A stretch of 64,000 bases of DNA from Litoditis marina. Lineage: Eukaryota; Nematoda; Chromadorea; Rhabditida; Rhabditidae. The notes under the pieces were generated by a model. That model had not been told where the DNA came from. It did no database searches and was given only the letters and a program-made list of their open reading frames with translations. This document shows positions 25,069 through 34,932 of this stretch, in pieces. The DNA is taken from NCBI GenBank assembly GCA_964036275.1, contig OZ038435.1, positions 27,199,521-27,263,520 on the forward strand, in the 5' to 3' direction. Each line of letters begins with the position of its first letter. Position 1 is the stretch's first letter. A program made the translations under genes and the position numbers.

Positions 25069-25927
25069 CAAGGTGAAACCGCCTGTGAATTTGTCTGTTA
25101 TCGACTGTAGAGTAAATAGAAAATCGTACTATTTGAAAGACTACCGAAGAATAAAAAGACTGGTGGGAGTGGGAGCAAAACAGTAGCGGACTGGCTTAGC
25201 AGTATATGTTCTTATTATGATGAACGAAAGATACAAAAACTCACAAATCCGAAGGATGCCACAAATGCGACCACGGAGACAGCAAGGAAGGTGTTGAACT
25301 TGGATTGGAGTTCACCATGCACCTGAACTTAAACAGTTAAGAGAGCAAATATAACTCCAGGAAAAGAAGAAATCCGACATATGGGTCAATAAGCGTAAGA
25401 TTTCGGGAGAAACAATGAAACATGCAACATAGACCTCCTAATATAGTTTACATGAATCACAGCTATTTTACAATTCCAAAATGATTACGTAGAATTGACA
25501 AGCCATCTGCGAGAAAACATCGACAATAGAGCATACCTGCTTGTATGACTGGAATGGAATGGGGGCGAGGTCGTACGTCACCGGGGGGCCACAGTTTGCG
25601 ATCTAAAATAAATGATACGAAATATAATTCGTGCTCATGCCCTTCTAGTATTATATAAATGATATTGAAGGAGGAGAATCTAATTTACTGCAATAACATG
25701 CTATCGACAGGTAATCACAAGTTTAAAAAAACCACTCGCTAACTAATTTGACTTTTTATGTGAAAACTATTCAAGAGGTAATGAAACTGAAAGGGTCTGA
25801 CAACTACTCCAGGTCAAGCTGTGTTTAATAAATATATGTATACCTCGTGATGACCGTGACTGCGCTTCGACTGCTGGACCACAGCCTGACGCAGAGCCAT
25901 GAAGCGAGAGACAACTTGACGGTTCAT
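24665..25927 (-). CDS. Small single-span, probably mitochondrial protein (respiratory-chain subunit-like)
   Basis: Four exons give 98 aa: 25927-25844, 25602-25537, 25322-25245 and 24733-24665, all phases 0. The N-terminus has Arg, Gln, Ser and Val with no acidic residue until late (MNRQVVSRFMALRQAVVQQS), like a mitochondrial targeting peptide. One hydrophobic helix, FLAVSVVAFVASFGFALY, lies at about residues 60-77. It is followed by a short tail ending PPKSYRNRQ. This architecture fits small accessory subunits of cytochrome c oxidase or complex I, but I cannot assign one. The start follows GTATTTCAG, a likely trans-splice acceptor. Exon 4 lies only 211 bp upstream of the NUP50 start codon on the same strand, suggesting an operon. 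Confidence 0.7.
25041..25068. repeat. (TG)n microsatellite
   Basis: Fourteen perfect TG units lie in the last intron of the COX-like gene (between 24733 and 25245). Likely length-polymorphic. Confidence 0.95.
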
Positions 25928-27282
25928 AGTGGCTGAAATACTCGAGTAAATGATGTTTTCATGAAAGAACTACAAAGCAAAATCACTCGAGTGGATTTCA
26001 GAGAAGAGTATGATCACATTTAAAACAGAAGAAACTATACGCGAATCAATACGAGGTTATTACAAAGATGATGACCGATTTAATCCAATTTCGAACTCAT
26101 GATCGTGGTATCGGTCGACAATCATATCTTGCACATATGCACCGAAATGAAAAAAAAACTGCAGTTTATACTCCCATAGATTCACTTTATCTAGATAATG
26201 CTTCACATTAGGAATAAGACTATGATGTAAAATCGAACTTATCGGTTTCACTTGGATAAATTGATAATATGTATAATGTTTTGACTGAAGAAAAAAATTA
26301 TTTGAGGAAGAGCAAAGCTATAATGCTGCAGTATAGATAGATGGATAGCATTGATCTATATAGACTGATGTGAATGTTAATCAGAGAAAAGAAGTGAGAG
26401 TTAAAATCGTCTATTACCGGAATTATTCTTGAAAAAGAGCAATCGAGCTATTTAAGAGCAAACTCAATGAAGGAAAACTAGAGCTGCCCGCTGTTTACAG
26501 TTTTTCTTTGTAACTTTGCTACGTTCGTTTGACTTTATTCAGCAGCCGCTCCTTTCGGTATTTATTTATTGTGCTCAATGTAAAAAAGTGTTTATTTACG
26601 TAGCATTGATTAACCACGTGTTTTCACATAGTAATAACTTTGTTTCACGTTCGTCAAATGCCCGAAATCAGATACTGGTTCGGTTCGAACATTTATTCCA
26701 ACACCCTTGCCCGCCTTTTACGCTACGTTGGCATGTATCCAAAAATATTTTGAGGCGTTCGATTTTTCGTTTACCCGGAATTGAATTATTTTAAGGATTT
26801 CAGTGTATTCAATTAAGTTTCAAGCTGGCCTTATAAATTCTAATTAATTCATAATGCTCTTCACATATCAAGGCTTCTGTGAACCTTCTCAGAAATTTCG
26901 GTTTAGGTAGAATACAGTATGATTTTGAGATACTTACAGTATGATTTTGACACTTTCGAGCAGTTTTTGACATTTAAAATTGACATTAAATTCAAGAAGC
27001 CGTGAAGATTCGTACTCCCAGTTGGTCGTCAACTGAAATTCTCTAACCATCGAAACTATTTTCAATAGAACTGGTTACTGTAACTTTTTTACGGTCTGAA
27101 ACAAATATTGTATATTGTGAAACTAGGTATGAAGGATGCAAATTGGAGTTCATTCCACTATCTTATAACGACATGTTCTACCCTGTATTGTCTCACAGTT
27201 GTTTATATACTAATACGGAAATAAGTTGAACTACCGTAGTCCTATTTGTTTTCAAATTATACTTTTATAGTTCGCATCAGCC
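25928..27282. promoter_or_regulatory. Divergent upstream region of COX-like and BRA-like genes
   Basis: The start codons at 25927 (-) and 27283 (+) face apart, so both promoters should lie in this 1.36 kb. It is AT-rich. The frame at 26516-26794 has no family resemblance and no splice context. A near-duplicate ACAGTATGATTTTGA occurs twice at about 26915-26950. I recognised no specific factor site. Confidence 0.4.
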
Positions 27283-28897
27283 ATGATGCAGGATCCGAAC
27301 CACCATCCGGACATGTTGGTCGAACATCGTCATTTGGAAGAAGAAGTTAAGCAAGATCTACTCATGGCATCTCACTCACAAATGGACGATGGGGATGTTA
27401 GTTTGTTTTGACTTACGTTCTTCTCTCACTTATGTATAACTGCACGAAAGTTGTTACTATTTTTTTTTTAAATATTTGTTATCACAGTTGATAGTAGTAC
27501 ATTTCTAGATGGAAAACTGGGTGCTTGATGAGCGTTCGAAGAGAGCTATTTTGGATCTACAACGCCAGTGGCTGGTCGATTACCAACACTCGCGAGAAAA
27601 ACTTCTGGTAGAAATGACTGAAAAGGTGGGCACACAAAGCAAAAGTCTGTACAATGTATCAACGCTGGAAATTGAAACAGACATGTTTTGGAAGACCAAA
27701 AACATTGAAATTGGTCAGGGAAACTGAAAACTTATCAAGGCTTATTTTTCACTTTAGAATTTATCAATTAGATTTTCATGATCATACCCTAAATGCTCAG
27801 CGTTTTGAGAAAAACCCCCTTGTTTTTGGTCCGAAGATTTGGGCAAAACCCCCCCTCAAAAATTGTCTGATTTAGCGATTTTCTAAATTAAGGGCAAAAC
27901 CCCCTTATAATGGCTGAGGGGGAGGGCAAAACCCCCCTATTTGAAAAAGTCACAACTCTGAGGCATTTAGGGTATGTTCATGATATATCCATTTTCGCTT
28001 CCAGCTCCACCAGGAATTCCTATCAGATCAACAGAAAATTCGCACTGAGCTTCTCACTCAGTTCAAGGAAGAATTAGACACCACTCGGTCGGTTTCGTTT
28101 TCATCCTCACAGTTATGCAGTATTTTTAACTATTATTGACTGTCAAAGCGTCAAGGGTGATTTGTTCAATCACTATTAAGATCCCATCCTCCGTTTCAGA
28201 AAACAAATACTGTTTATATAAGCTCGATTTCAGATTGGAACTCGAGGCGAAGTATCGAGACACTCTGAAGAGTGAAATCGTGAAAGTGCAGGATAAACAC
28301 AAACGAGAAATCTCGAATGCAAAGAAGAAGCAGTGGTGCTGGCAGTGCGATAATGAGGTATTTTTTCTCTTCATCATCTTGTTCGTGTTTCAATCACAAT
28401 GTCGTTTATTTAACCAACCAGCACTATCCCGTGGTGAATTCTATATCTAACCGGGTTTTTAGGTAACCTAACCCTTTTTTGGTAACCTATTTTTCAGGTT
28501 ACCTCAGTAGGTGACCGGATGGTAACCTAAAATGAAAAACCGGTTACCTGTTTTTCTAACGCAAAATGTGGTTTTTACCGTTGGTTTTACCGGTAACCGG
28601 ATTTCAGTTTTAGGTTACTTCCAGGTTACCTACTAAGGTAACCTGAAAAAAGGTTACCAAAAAAGGGTTAGGTTACCTGAAAACCCGGTTAGTTGTAGAA
28701 TTGGCCCTATCCCGTCGATGCAGTCAAGTCAACGTTTAAATTTCTAGGCAATCTATCATTGTTGCTGGAATACGGCGTACTGTAGTGTGGAATGTCAGCA
28801 AGGACATTGGGCCACTCACAGAAAATTCTGTCGCCGAAAGAAGAATTCGAATAGTACAGGAGGTGGTAGTGCCAACACTTCAATGAACGCTCAGTAA
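27283..28897 (+). CDS. BRA/BRAM1-like coiled-coil MYND zinc-finger protein (BS69 C-terminus type)
   Basis: Five exons give 195 aa: 27283-27396, 27509-27625, 28005-28087, 28234-28357 and 28748-28897, all in phase. Residues about 15-135 are charged and helical (for example [20 protein letters not shown]), likely a coiled coil. The C-terminal MYND finger has zinc ligands at about C140, C143, C151 or C152, C158, C162, H166, H170 and C174 ([25 protein letters not shown]). That spacing and the CCWNTxYCS core are the ZMYND11/ZMYND8 type. The length of 195 aa is close to that of BRAM1 and of nematode BRA-1/BRA-2, which bind TGF-beta type I receptors and modulate DAF-7-type signalling. A role in TGF-beta signalling is inferred from family only. 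Introns carry MITEs G and C. Confidence 0.82.
27783..27976. mobile_element. MITE family G in a BRA-like gene intron
   Basis: Inverted ends CATACCCTAAATGC and GCATTTAGGGTATG are flanked by the exact 8-bp duplication TTCATGAT (27775-27782 and 27977-27984). The interior has four copies of a GGCAAAACCCCCC-like motif. Size is 194 bp with no coding capacity. Confidence 0.88.
28433..28707. mobile_element. MITE family C, copy 1 (GGTAACC-rich foldback)
   Basis: Long inverted arms contain CTAACCGGGTTTTTAGGTAA and its complement. The ends are GGTGAATTCTA and TAGAATTGGCCC. Exact 8-bp duplication TATCCCGT at 28425-28432 and 28708-28715. The interior repeats GGTAACC and GGTTACC many times. It lies in the last BRA-like intron, 40 bp before the MYND exon. 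A second copy is nested at 60367-60642. Confidence 0.9.
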
Positions 28898-29668
28898 CTT
28901 TTCTGTTGGGTTCAAGTGGACAAATTGAGGTATTCTAACAATAGTCGAGGTTCAACCATTCTGTTGTCATTCCTGTTCTCTAGGTTTCACTTGAACCCAA
29001 TCTGTGTAAAACAACCAAGTTTGTGGCAATTGGACACTATTGTATCGTCCACCGATAGTTCCTCCCGCTTTCTATTCATTTAATCTGGTAGGATCATTTT
29101 AGTTAATAGTTGTCTTTCATAGACCCACAGACCTGCAAATCATAATCATTACAATCACCTACAAACTATTCTTCGCCATGATGTTTCTTCATTTCCTCGC
29201 CTGTAATTTAGGTATTCGAAGAGAGTCACGAAAGTGTCTTGTTTATTATCATGAGGTATGTAATTCCAATAAGGAAATCATCATTTAATTCATCTCTGAT
29301 CTCAGATGTTGTTCCACTTTTTTGTTCTCATAGGCATCGCGAACTTCATTTGAAACATATTATCGTTATCGGCAATTTCACCTTACCATTTTCTAGAGGG
29401 CAGCCTTATTTTGACTCTCTCAAATTTATATATAATGTGTGTTCAGTTTGGATTTGTTCGTGTATGTCTTCCTTGTATGTACATTTATTCATTGAAGTTT
29501 GTTCCTACGCTTTTTAACACCATTTGCATTTATTTAGGGTTCGAATCCCATTATTATCTATTATGTATGTCTGATTATGATTATTAGTGCAGATGGTTTG
29601 ACATGGAAATATTCCTTAACACTTTTCAGTGAATCATTTTCAATTTTAGTTTGCTGTATGACTCGAAT

Positions 29669-32600
29669 ATGAGTGAAGAAATATGTGAATCGTCTATGCA
29701 GCCAACCAGTTCTTCTTTCGGAAGCAGCACGAAGCACCAGGACAAATTTGCGCATAGGTAAGTTGTTAGTATTGTTCATTTTACTAATTCTACCAAATAC
29801 GCACATTTTTTGTATTACTGTATTGTGTTTTTGAAGAATATACAACTGGTGATTTCTTGAGAGGGGTAGCTTGTTTTCAAAATATGGATAAAAAAGGCAA
29901 ACGGCTTCTTGATTGGCCTCACCAGAAAAGTTAACATATGTACGAAGTACGGAAGTCGAACCTGACAGCTCGTTGGTTTGATTCACACTGATCGGGCTAG
30001 TTACATTCCTATATGCGTATGAGAGTGATTTTACGATCCTGTTCGGTTTTAACATAGTTTTGCTCGTTAATTGTTTGTTTTCAGTTCAGTTGTTCATGAG
30101 GAGGCTGATCAAGAACCGGTAGTCATTGACGACAGCCAAGTCATTTATGAAGAAGATGGAGTTATTGTTGAGGTGAGGAAATATTTTCTATAGAGAGCCA
30201 AATCCTCATTATGATTATATTCCTGAACACATCTAATCCACGTAATTTTACCGAAAAGTAACGGTATCGAACTGCAAACACAGTATGGCATTTTAATCTC
30301 ATTTCTGTAAATGCGGGTCTACCGCTGTTTGGACGATTTCGTATTGGTTGTGTCTCCTAGGTCACCCGTCCAAACCGCCATACCCTTCGTCCAAACCGCC
30401 TCACTTCGTTTCAGCTAACTGGGTCACCCGTCCAAACCGCTCAACCCTCCGTCCAAACCACCCTACTTTGTTTCAGCTAGCTGGGTCACATGTACAATAT
30501 GCCTTGATTTACGTTAAATGCTTTACAAACACCTCAGTATCATAAAATTTAATACCAATGTACAAAGAAGACGCAATTAACAGTGTGTAAATGCAAAAGC
30601 AACAAATTCCTAAACTAGGTAACGAGTAACAATTACAACAATGTATACGTACAGTTAGGAATATAATACATCAACATATGTTCACTTCCATGTTGGGAAG
30701 TTTCTCGTTTACCCGGGAACATATGATACGAACTACAGGAGGGATAGGCAATATGGTGTTTGTGAGAGCTCCTCGAGAGTGTTAAACAATTTGCCCACCA
30801 AATAGACCCGAATTATAAGAAGGTAGTATTTGCTCTGAATTTCCACTAGCTCCTTGTGTTGCGGAAGTTGGGTGAGATGAACCAGGAGTTGGAGCGAGAT
30901 ACAATTGCGCAGAAGGCGTGTTGAGAAGAGATGTTAGAGCAGGATGGGCCTGATTGAGATTTGAAGTAGAAGGACCCCCCAGAGTGCTAGAAAAAGAACT
31001 AGATGAAAAATGATCAAACAAAAGCAAAACTACATCTGTATCCATAGCTCTTCCGTTCTGAAGAGTACGACGGATGGGAGCCGTCGAGAGAGAAGAAGGA
31101 TCCATGGTTGGAATGACTTGTAAGACTGTTTTTTCGAGGGCCACACAAAGTTCCGCCCATTTACCATGTTCACTCGAATTTTTGCTAATTTAAATACAGT
31201 GATTGGATGCCGCAAGGAGAACATGTAATTGGTAAGTAGTGAAAACCCAATTAGCTTCAGCAAACCGAATACAGAAAAAGTAGACGAAACTATGAATGAA
31301 AAAAGGCAACGTTACTAATGAAAAAGTTTACCAGTGATGTTAAAAGAAAATCAATCGCTGCATATAAGCGAAAGACGAAAAACAAGATGCACACGATTTC
31401 ACTTATCTATTACGTGAAACATATCATCTTTTCAAATGAATAATTTTCGCATTGCTTCGTAGTAAAGTAAAGCGGTTTGGACGCTATCTATAAACCACGT
31501 TTTGGTGACCTCATTTCGGGTTTCCAAGTGAGGCGGTTTGGACGACTCGTAAGAGACAACCATTTTTGTGACCTTTTCACTTTCCCACGACCCCTCGAGG
31601 CGACCACCCTAAAAATCGTCCAAACAGACCATTTCCCTGTAAATGCAGTTGTTTAGGAGGATCGTCCATCTTGTTCGAACACACCGGTTTCCCTGCGAGA
31701 CCCTAGTTCAGAGACAGTCGACGCGCAGGAGTTCTATTGGCCAGTCGGGGCCAGGTCCGCGCCCAACACCCAAGAACTCTGGATGATCGATCCAACAGAG
31801 GTAGGTTCATCGAATCTATTTTTCGCATCCATACCCAAATAGCTAGAATTTTTTCGCCAAACTCGGGAAATATTGGCATTTTCAAGGTAAAGTTGTAAAA
31901 TTAGACATAGCTGTGTCGATTTTGCACGTTATGCATGCATCACAAGTACTCTTACAAATGTTTCTCTCAATGCTGAAATCCTAGGACCAACCTGGAAGTT
32001 GTCAATGTTAACTTGCAAAGGTTGATAATTTTCTGTTCGTATATGTAGTATTGCCAGCTTCACATTGAATTAGATTTATATTCCCAGTTTCTAGGTACCA
32101 GCTGTAGCTGCATTCGAGGAAGTCGCTCCAAGCAGCAATTCGCTAACATCCGCTGAAGCTAAAGCTCGTCAATATCCGACGTGAGTGATCTCTGTGTATC
32201 TGCAGTTCATGAGCAGAGTGAGCATCTTTTTTACTGTATTGAAAATACCACCACAGAAATTCCAACAAATTAATGATATACGATCAATAATCTGTGTAAG
32301 AACTAACCAGTAGAGTGTATCAAGTATCTAACCAATAGCTTCTTTCTGTAATCTTATTGACTATGCATGTTGTTAGCTTATGTATTTCAAGCGGTGATAT
32401 CTCTTCCTTACATCCTTTAACTTTAATTGTAAATCAATGATTAAAGAAATTACCGCTCACTGGTTTCAGAACGTATGTGGAACGAAATCGGCGTTGGACA
32501 TACAAAAGTGCGGGCGCTCTAGCTACAGCTGACGAGGACGGGTAATATTTCGTTATTGTTTTCGGTCATTTTCCCTTGTTATTATCGTTGTTATAGTTAG

Positions 32601-33854
32601 TGTGGGGAAAAAGGACACTCGTATAGTATCAAAAAGGCTCCCGTTGGTTACGATTTATCTACATACTATATTCGCAATATCTGAAGAATATGCCTAAATT
32701 ATAATAACACACTGTTTTTGAAGAACATGCTAGAATTACAATAACACATCGAAAATTTTCGAGACGAATTCGAAAACTCGATTTTTGCCCAAACTCAAAA
32801 ACTAAAATTCGGAATTTGGAACCGAAAACTCTAAACTCAAAATTTTGGACCTAAAAAATGGACTTTTCGGGTTCTAAACCACTCTCAACTCGAATTTTTT
32901 TGAGTTGAACGAAACTTGAAATTTCGAACTCGATTAATAACCCTAATTGCCAGCCACTTTGTCTTTCAGGCAGTTGTACTACAATCCAGATCCATTCCGG
33001 CCTGCTCCTCCAATGAAAGGTGCCCCTAGTACGTTGGTCCGAATGCATTATGCAGCTAGACGGCTGGAAAATAGGAAGTATAGGTAAGAATTTCGCCGTA
33101 ACGCTCTCAAATACATGATTATGGTAATTGCAGTATTGGGCCTAGACCTAGAATTCAGAAAAGAATGTTCGCATTTTTGATCGTTCTTGGTGCATGGAAT
33201 GTGTGCAGCACTGCGCTTTCCTCAACATCATATCTATAATCATCTAAGCCTATAGGTCGATTAACCAACTGCTTGTGTTTTCCATGAAATGATACGGTAC
33301 GCTGTTCGCCAGCTTCAAACGTATATGCACGGTATGGTCTTCACCTTGTATGCGCAAGTATGAGGCCGAACAGTTTCACATCTCTCCATTTCAGGGCGCA
33401 AAAGTCACTCGTTAGAGCCACAAATCAAATGGAAAGTGCTTCTTGTGAAAAGTGAGTTCATCTCGTTTGTGAATAATCATGGTACGGGTAGATACAAGTA
33501 CAAGCAAGGAATCAAGTATAAATGATTTCCTGGTCTGCTTTTCCGTTTAAAGAAGGACGATTATGTGGACCAATCCCGTTACATCGGTCCTTTAAACTGC
33601 AATTGAAAAATATATTGCGGTTTAAAGGACTGAAGCGTTGCGATTGGACCACATAATCGTCCTTCTTTAAGTGCTGATCGGATGATTTTTTTGATTACTC
33701 AAATTATCGTTACAGGTGTAACATGCGGTTCTTTCTGCCATATAATCGGTTTCGATCCAACATATCATATTCGATACCACCGAATATGTACGCTCTTCCC
33801 ACCACCTATTTCCGATGTCCGCTCTGCTCACAGGAAACACAGATTTATATGTGA
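29669..33854 (+). CDS. Unrecognised protein with C-terminal CxxC/CxxC zinc-binding-like pair
   Basis: Eight exons give 262 aa: 29669-29757, 30085-30172, 31657-31800, 32095-32180, 32470-32541, 32970-33083, 33395-33451 and 33716-33854, all phases matching, with AATAAA beginning at the stop codon. The first 120 residues are acidic and Ser-rich (EEADQEPVVIDDSQVIYEED). The middle is basic and aromatic (TTYVERNRRWTYKSAGALA, QLYYNPDPFRPAPPMKG). The end has C215-x2-C218 and C251-x2-C254, a spacing that could hold one zinc ion, with LPYNRFRSN between. I do not recognise the family. It may be nematode-specific. Introns contain a 1.3-kb element, MITE A copy 3 and MITE B copy 2. Confidence 0.72.
30315..31638. 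mobile_element. 1.3-kb inverted-repeat element in an intron, with antisense ORF
   Basis: The ends share CTGTTTGGACGATTT as an inverted repeat (30325-30339, and its complement near 31612-31626). The flanks share CTGTAAATGC, giving a duplication of 8-10 bp. Sub-terminal regions repeat CGTCCAAACCGCC several times at 30365-30470, with inverted counterparts GGCGGTTTGGACG near 31475-31545. It fills the intron between exons 30172 and 31657. No transposase is visible. It carries the minus-strand frame at 30782-31144. Confidence 0.75.
30782..31144 (-). CDS. Antisense ORF inside the 1.3-kb element, possible captured gene fragment
   Basis: The frame can be extended upstream to a TTTAAATTAG acceptor near 31188, giving about 135 codons ending at 30782. 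It reads SSEHGKWAELCVALEKTVLQ and then a Ser/Pro/Gly-rich tail (HPALTSLLNTPSAQLYLAPT). The composition is protein-like and unlike the repeat arms. I do not recognise it. It may be a host gene fragment picked up by the element, a nested gene, or a decayed element protein. Confidence 0.4.
   Translation of the reverse strand: MALEKTVLQVIPTMDPSSLSTAPIRRTLQNGRAMDTDVVLLLFDHFSSSSFSSTLGGPSTSNLNQAHPALTSLLNTPSAQLYLAPTPGSSHPTSATQGASGNSEQILPSYNSGLFGGQIV
32750..32945. mobile_element. MITE family A, copy 3, left end degraded
   Basis: CGAAA-rich array ending ACTCGATTAATAACCCTA, which differs from the other right ends by one base. I cannot find the TAGGGTTGTTAA left end or a duplication, so the left side is truncated or decayed. 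It ends 24 bp before exon 32970 of the CxxC gene. Confidence 0.7.
33547..33670. mobile_element. MITE family B, copy 2 (TTAA-flanked)
   Basis: Near-identical to the copy at 13959-14082, with intact TTAA at both ends. It lies in the last intron of the CxxC gene, 45 bp before exon 33716. Confidence 0.9.
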
Positions 33855-34803
33855 ATAAAGATTTTTTATCGATTTTCCATCGTGTCTATTAGACGAGTTC
33901 GTGTGTTATCTACTTTTCAGTGATGTTTATGCTCGATTTTCAGCTTCATTTGTTCAAAATTTCTTCGATTTTCGTGACGTGAAACTTTCTATTCGAATAA
34001 AAATTATAGAAAGATCACTTTATATGAGTGCTATAGAGTTTGCTCCTCCCAATGCAAGCCTATACGATGTAGTTTCTCGGCCAACTACACATGCAACCAA
34101 AAAGCAGCACCGGTTGCATGTGACGCGCCTTAACTTTGTGTTTTGATTTTTCGGTTGAAATCTGTAAACTGGTATAACTTTTCGTCAAATCTATGAAACT
34201 ATTCGAATGCTTACTTAAGAGGATCTCTGCAGCACAATATTCTAATTAGCAATTCATCCTAACACGTTTTTGTTCGTTTTATAACGCGGCGCACGTTCAC
34301 ATGGTACGTGCACTGTACTGTCTATTTATATTGTCTCGCTCACAAACTAGGTCTAGTCTGTCTCTTACCTGCTCCGTCTGTCAGGTGTACGAAGGTACAG
34401 GGTGCCCATAACAGTTGTAGTTTGGTCTACGTACACGTCAGTATTCCAGAATAAAGTCTGAAAACCACGCGCGGTCATACTACAAATACATCATAACAAG
34501 ACATCGTAAATATTCAATAGTCCCATGTTGAGCGATCCCTATATTTGTTGCTATATGTGTACGTCATTTTTTTTTTTCGATCCATTGGCTATGACTAGAT
34601 CCGTAAGTAATTGAGAATCTATCAAATGTAATGATATAGTTCTATCGAACACTTTTGTCTTCATTCTGTTTGTTGGTATCTCTATCTGTGTGTGTCATTC
34701 CTTAAGAAGTAGTAATACTAATAATGGAGAATCTATCAAGCAATAGTTCTATCAAACACCTTTCTTCCCTTTTATTTTTCTTTCATAAGTTAACCTTTTC
34801 CCT

Positions 34804-34927
34804 TTAAAGAAGGACGATTATGTGATCCAATCCCAACGCTTCAGTCCTTTAAACTGCAATACATTTTCCAATTGCAGTTTGAAGGACCGTTGACACGGGA
34901 TTGGTCCACATAATCGTCCTACTTTCA
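34804..34927. mobile_element. MITE family B, copy 3, abutting the CH-domain gene start
   Basis: Left TTAA intact. The right end reads CCTACTTTCAG where other copies read CCTTCTTTAA, and the start codon follows at 34933. The altered end looks like a splice acceptor, so the element may supply the trans-splice site or first acceptor of the downstream gene. Confidence 0.85.
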
Positions 34928-34932
34928 GTGTA

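Noticed and set aside
29561..30055. 164-codon minus-strand frame
   Set aside because: It lies antisense over exon 29669-29757 and an intron of the CxxC gene, with no recognised domain.
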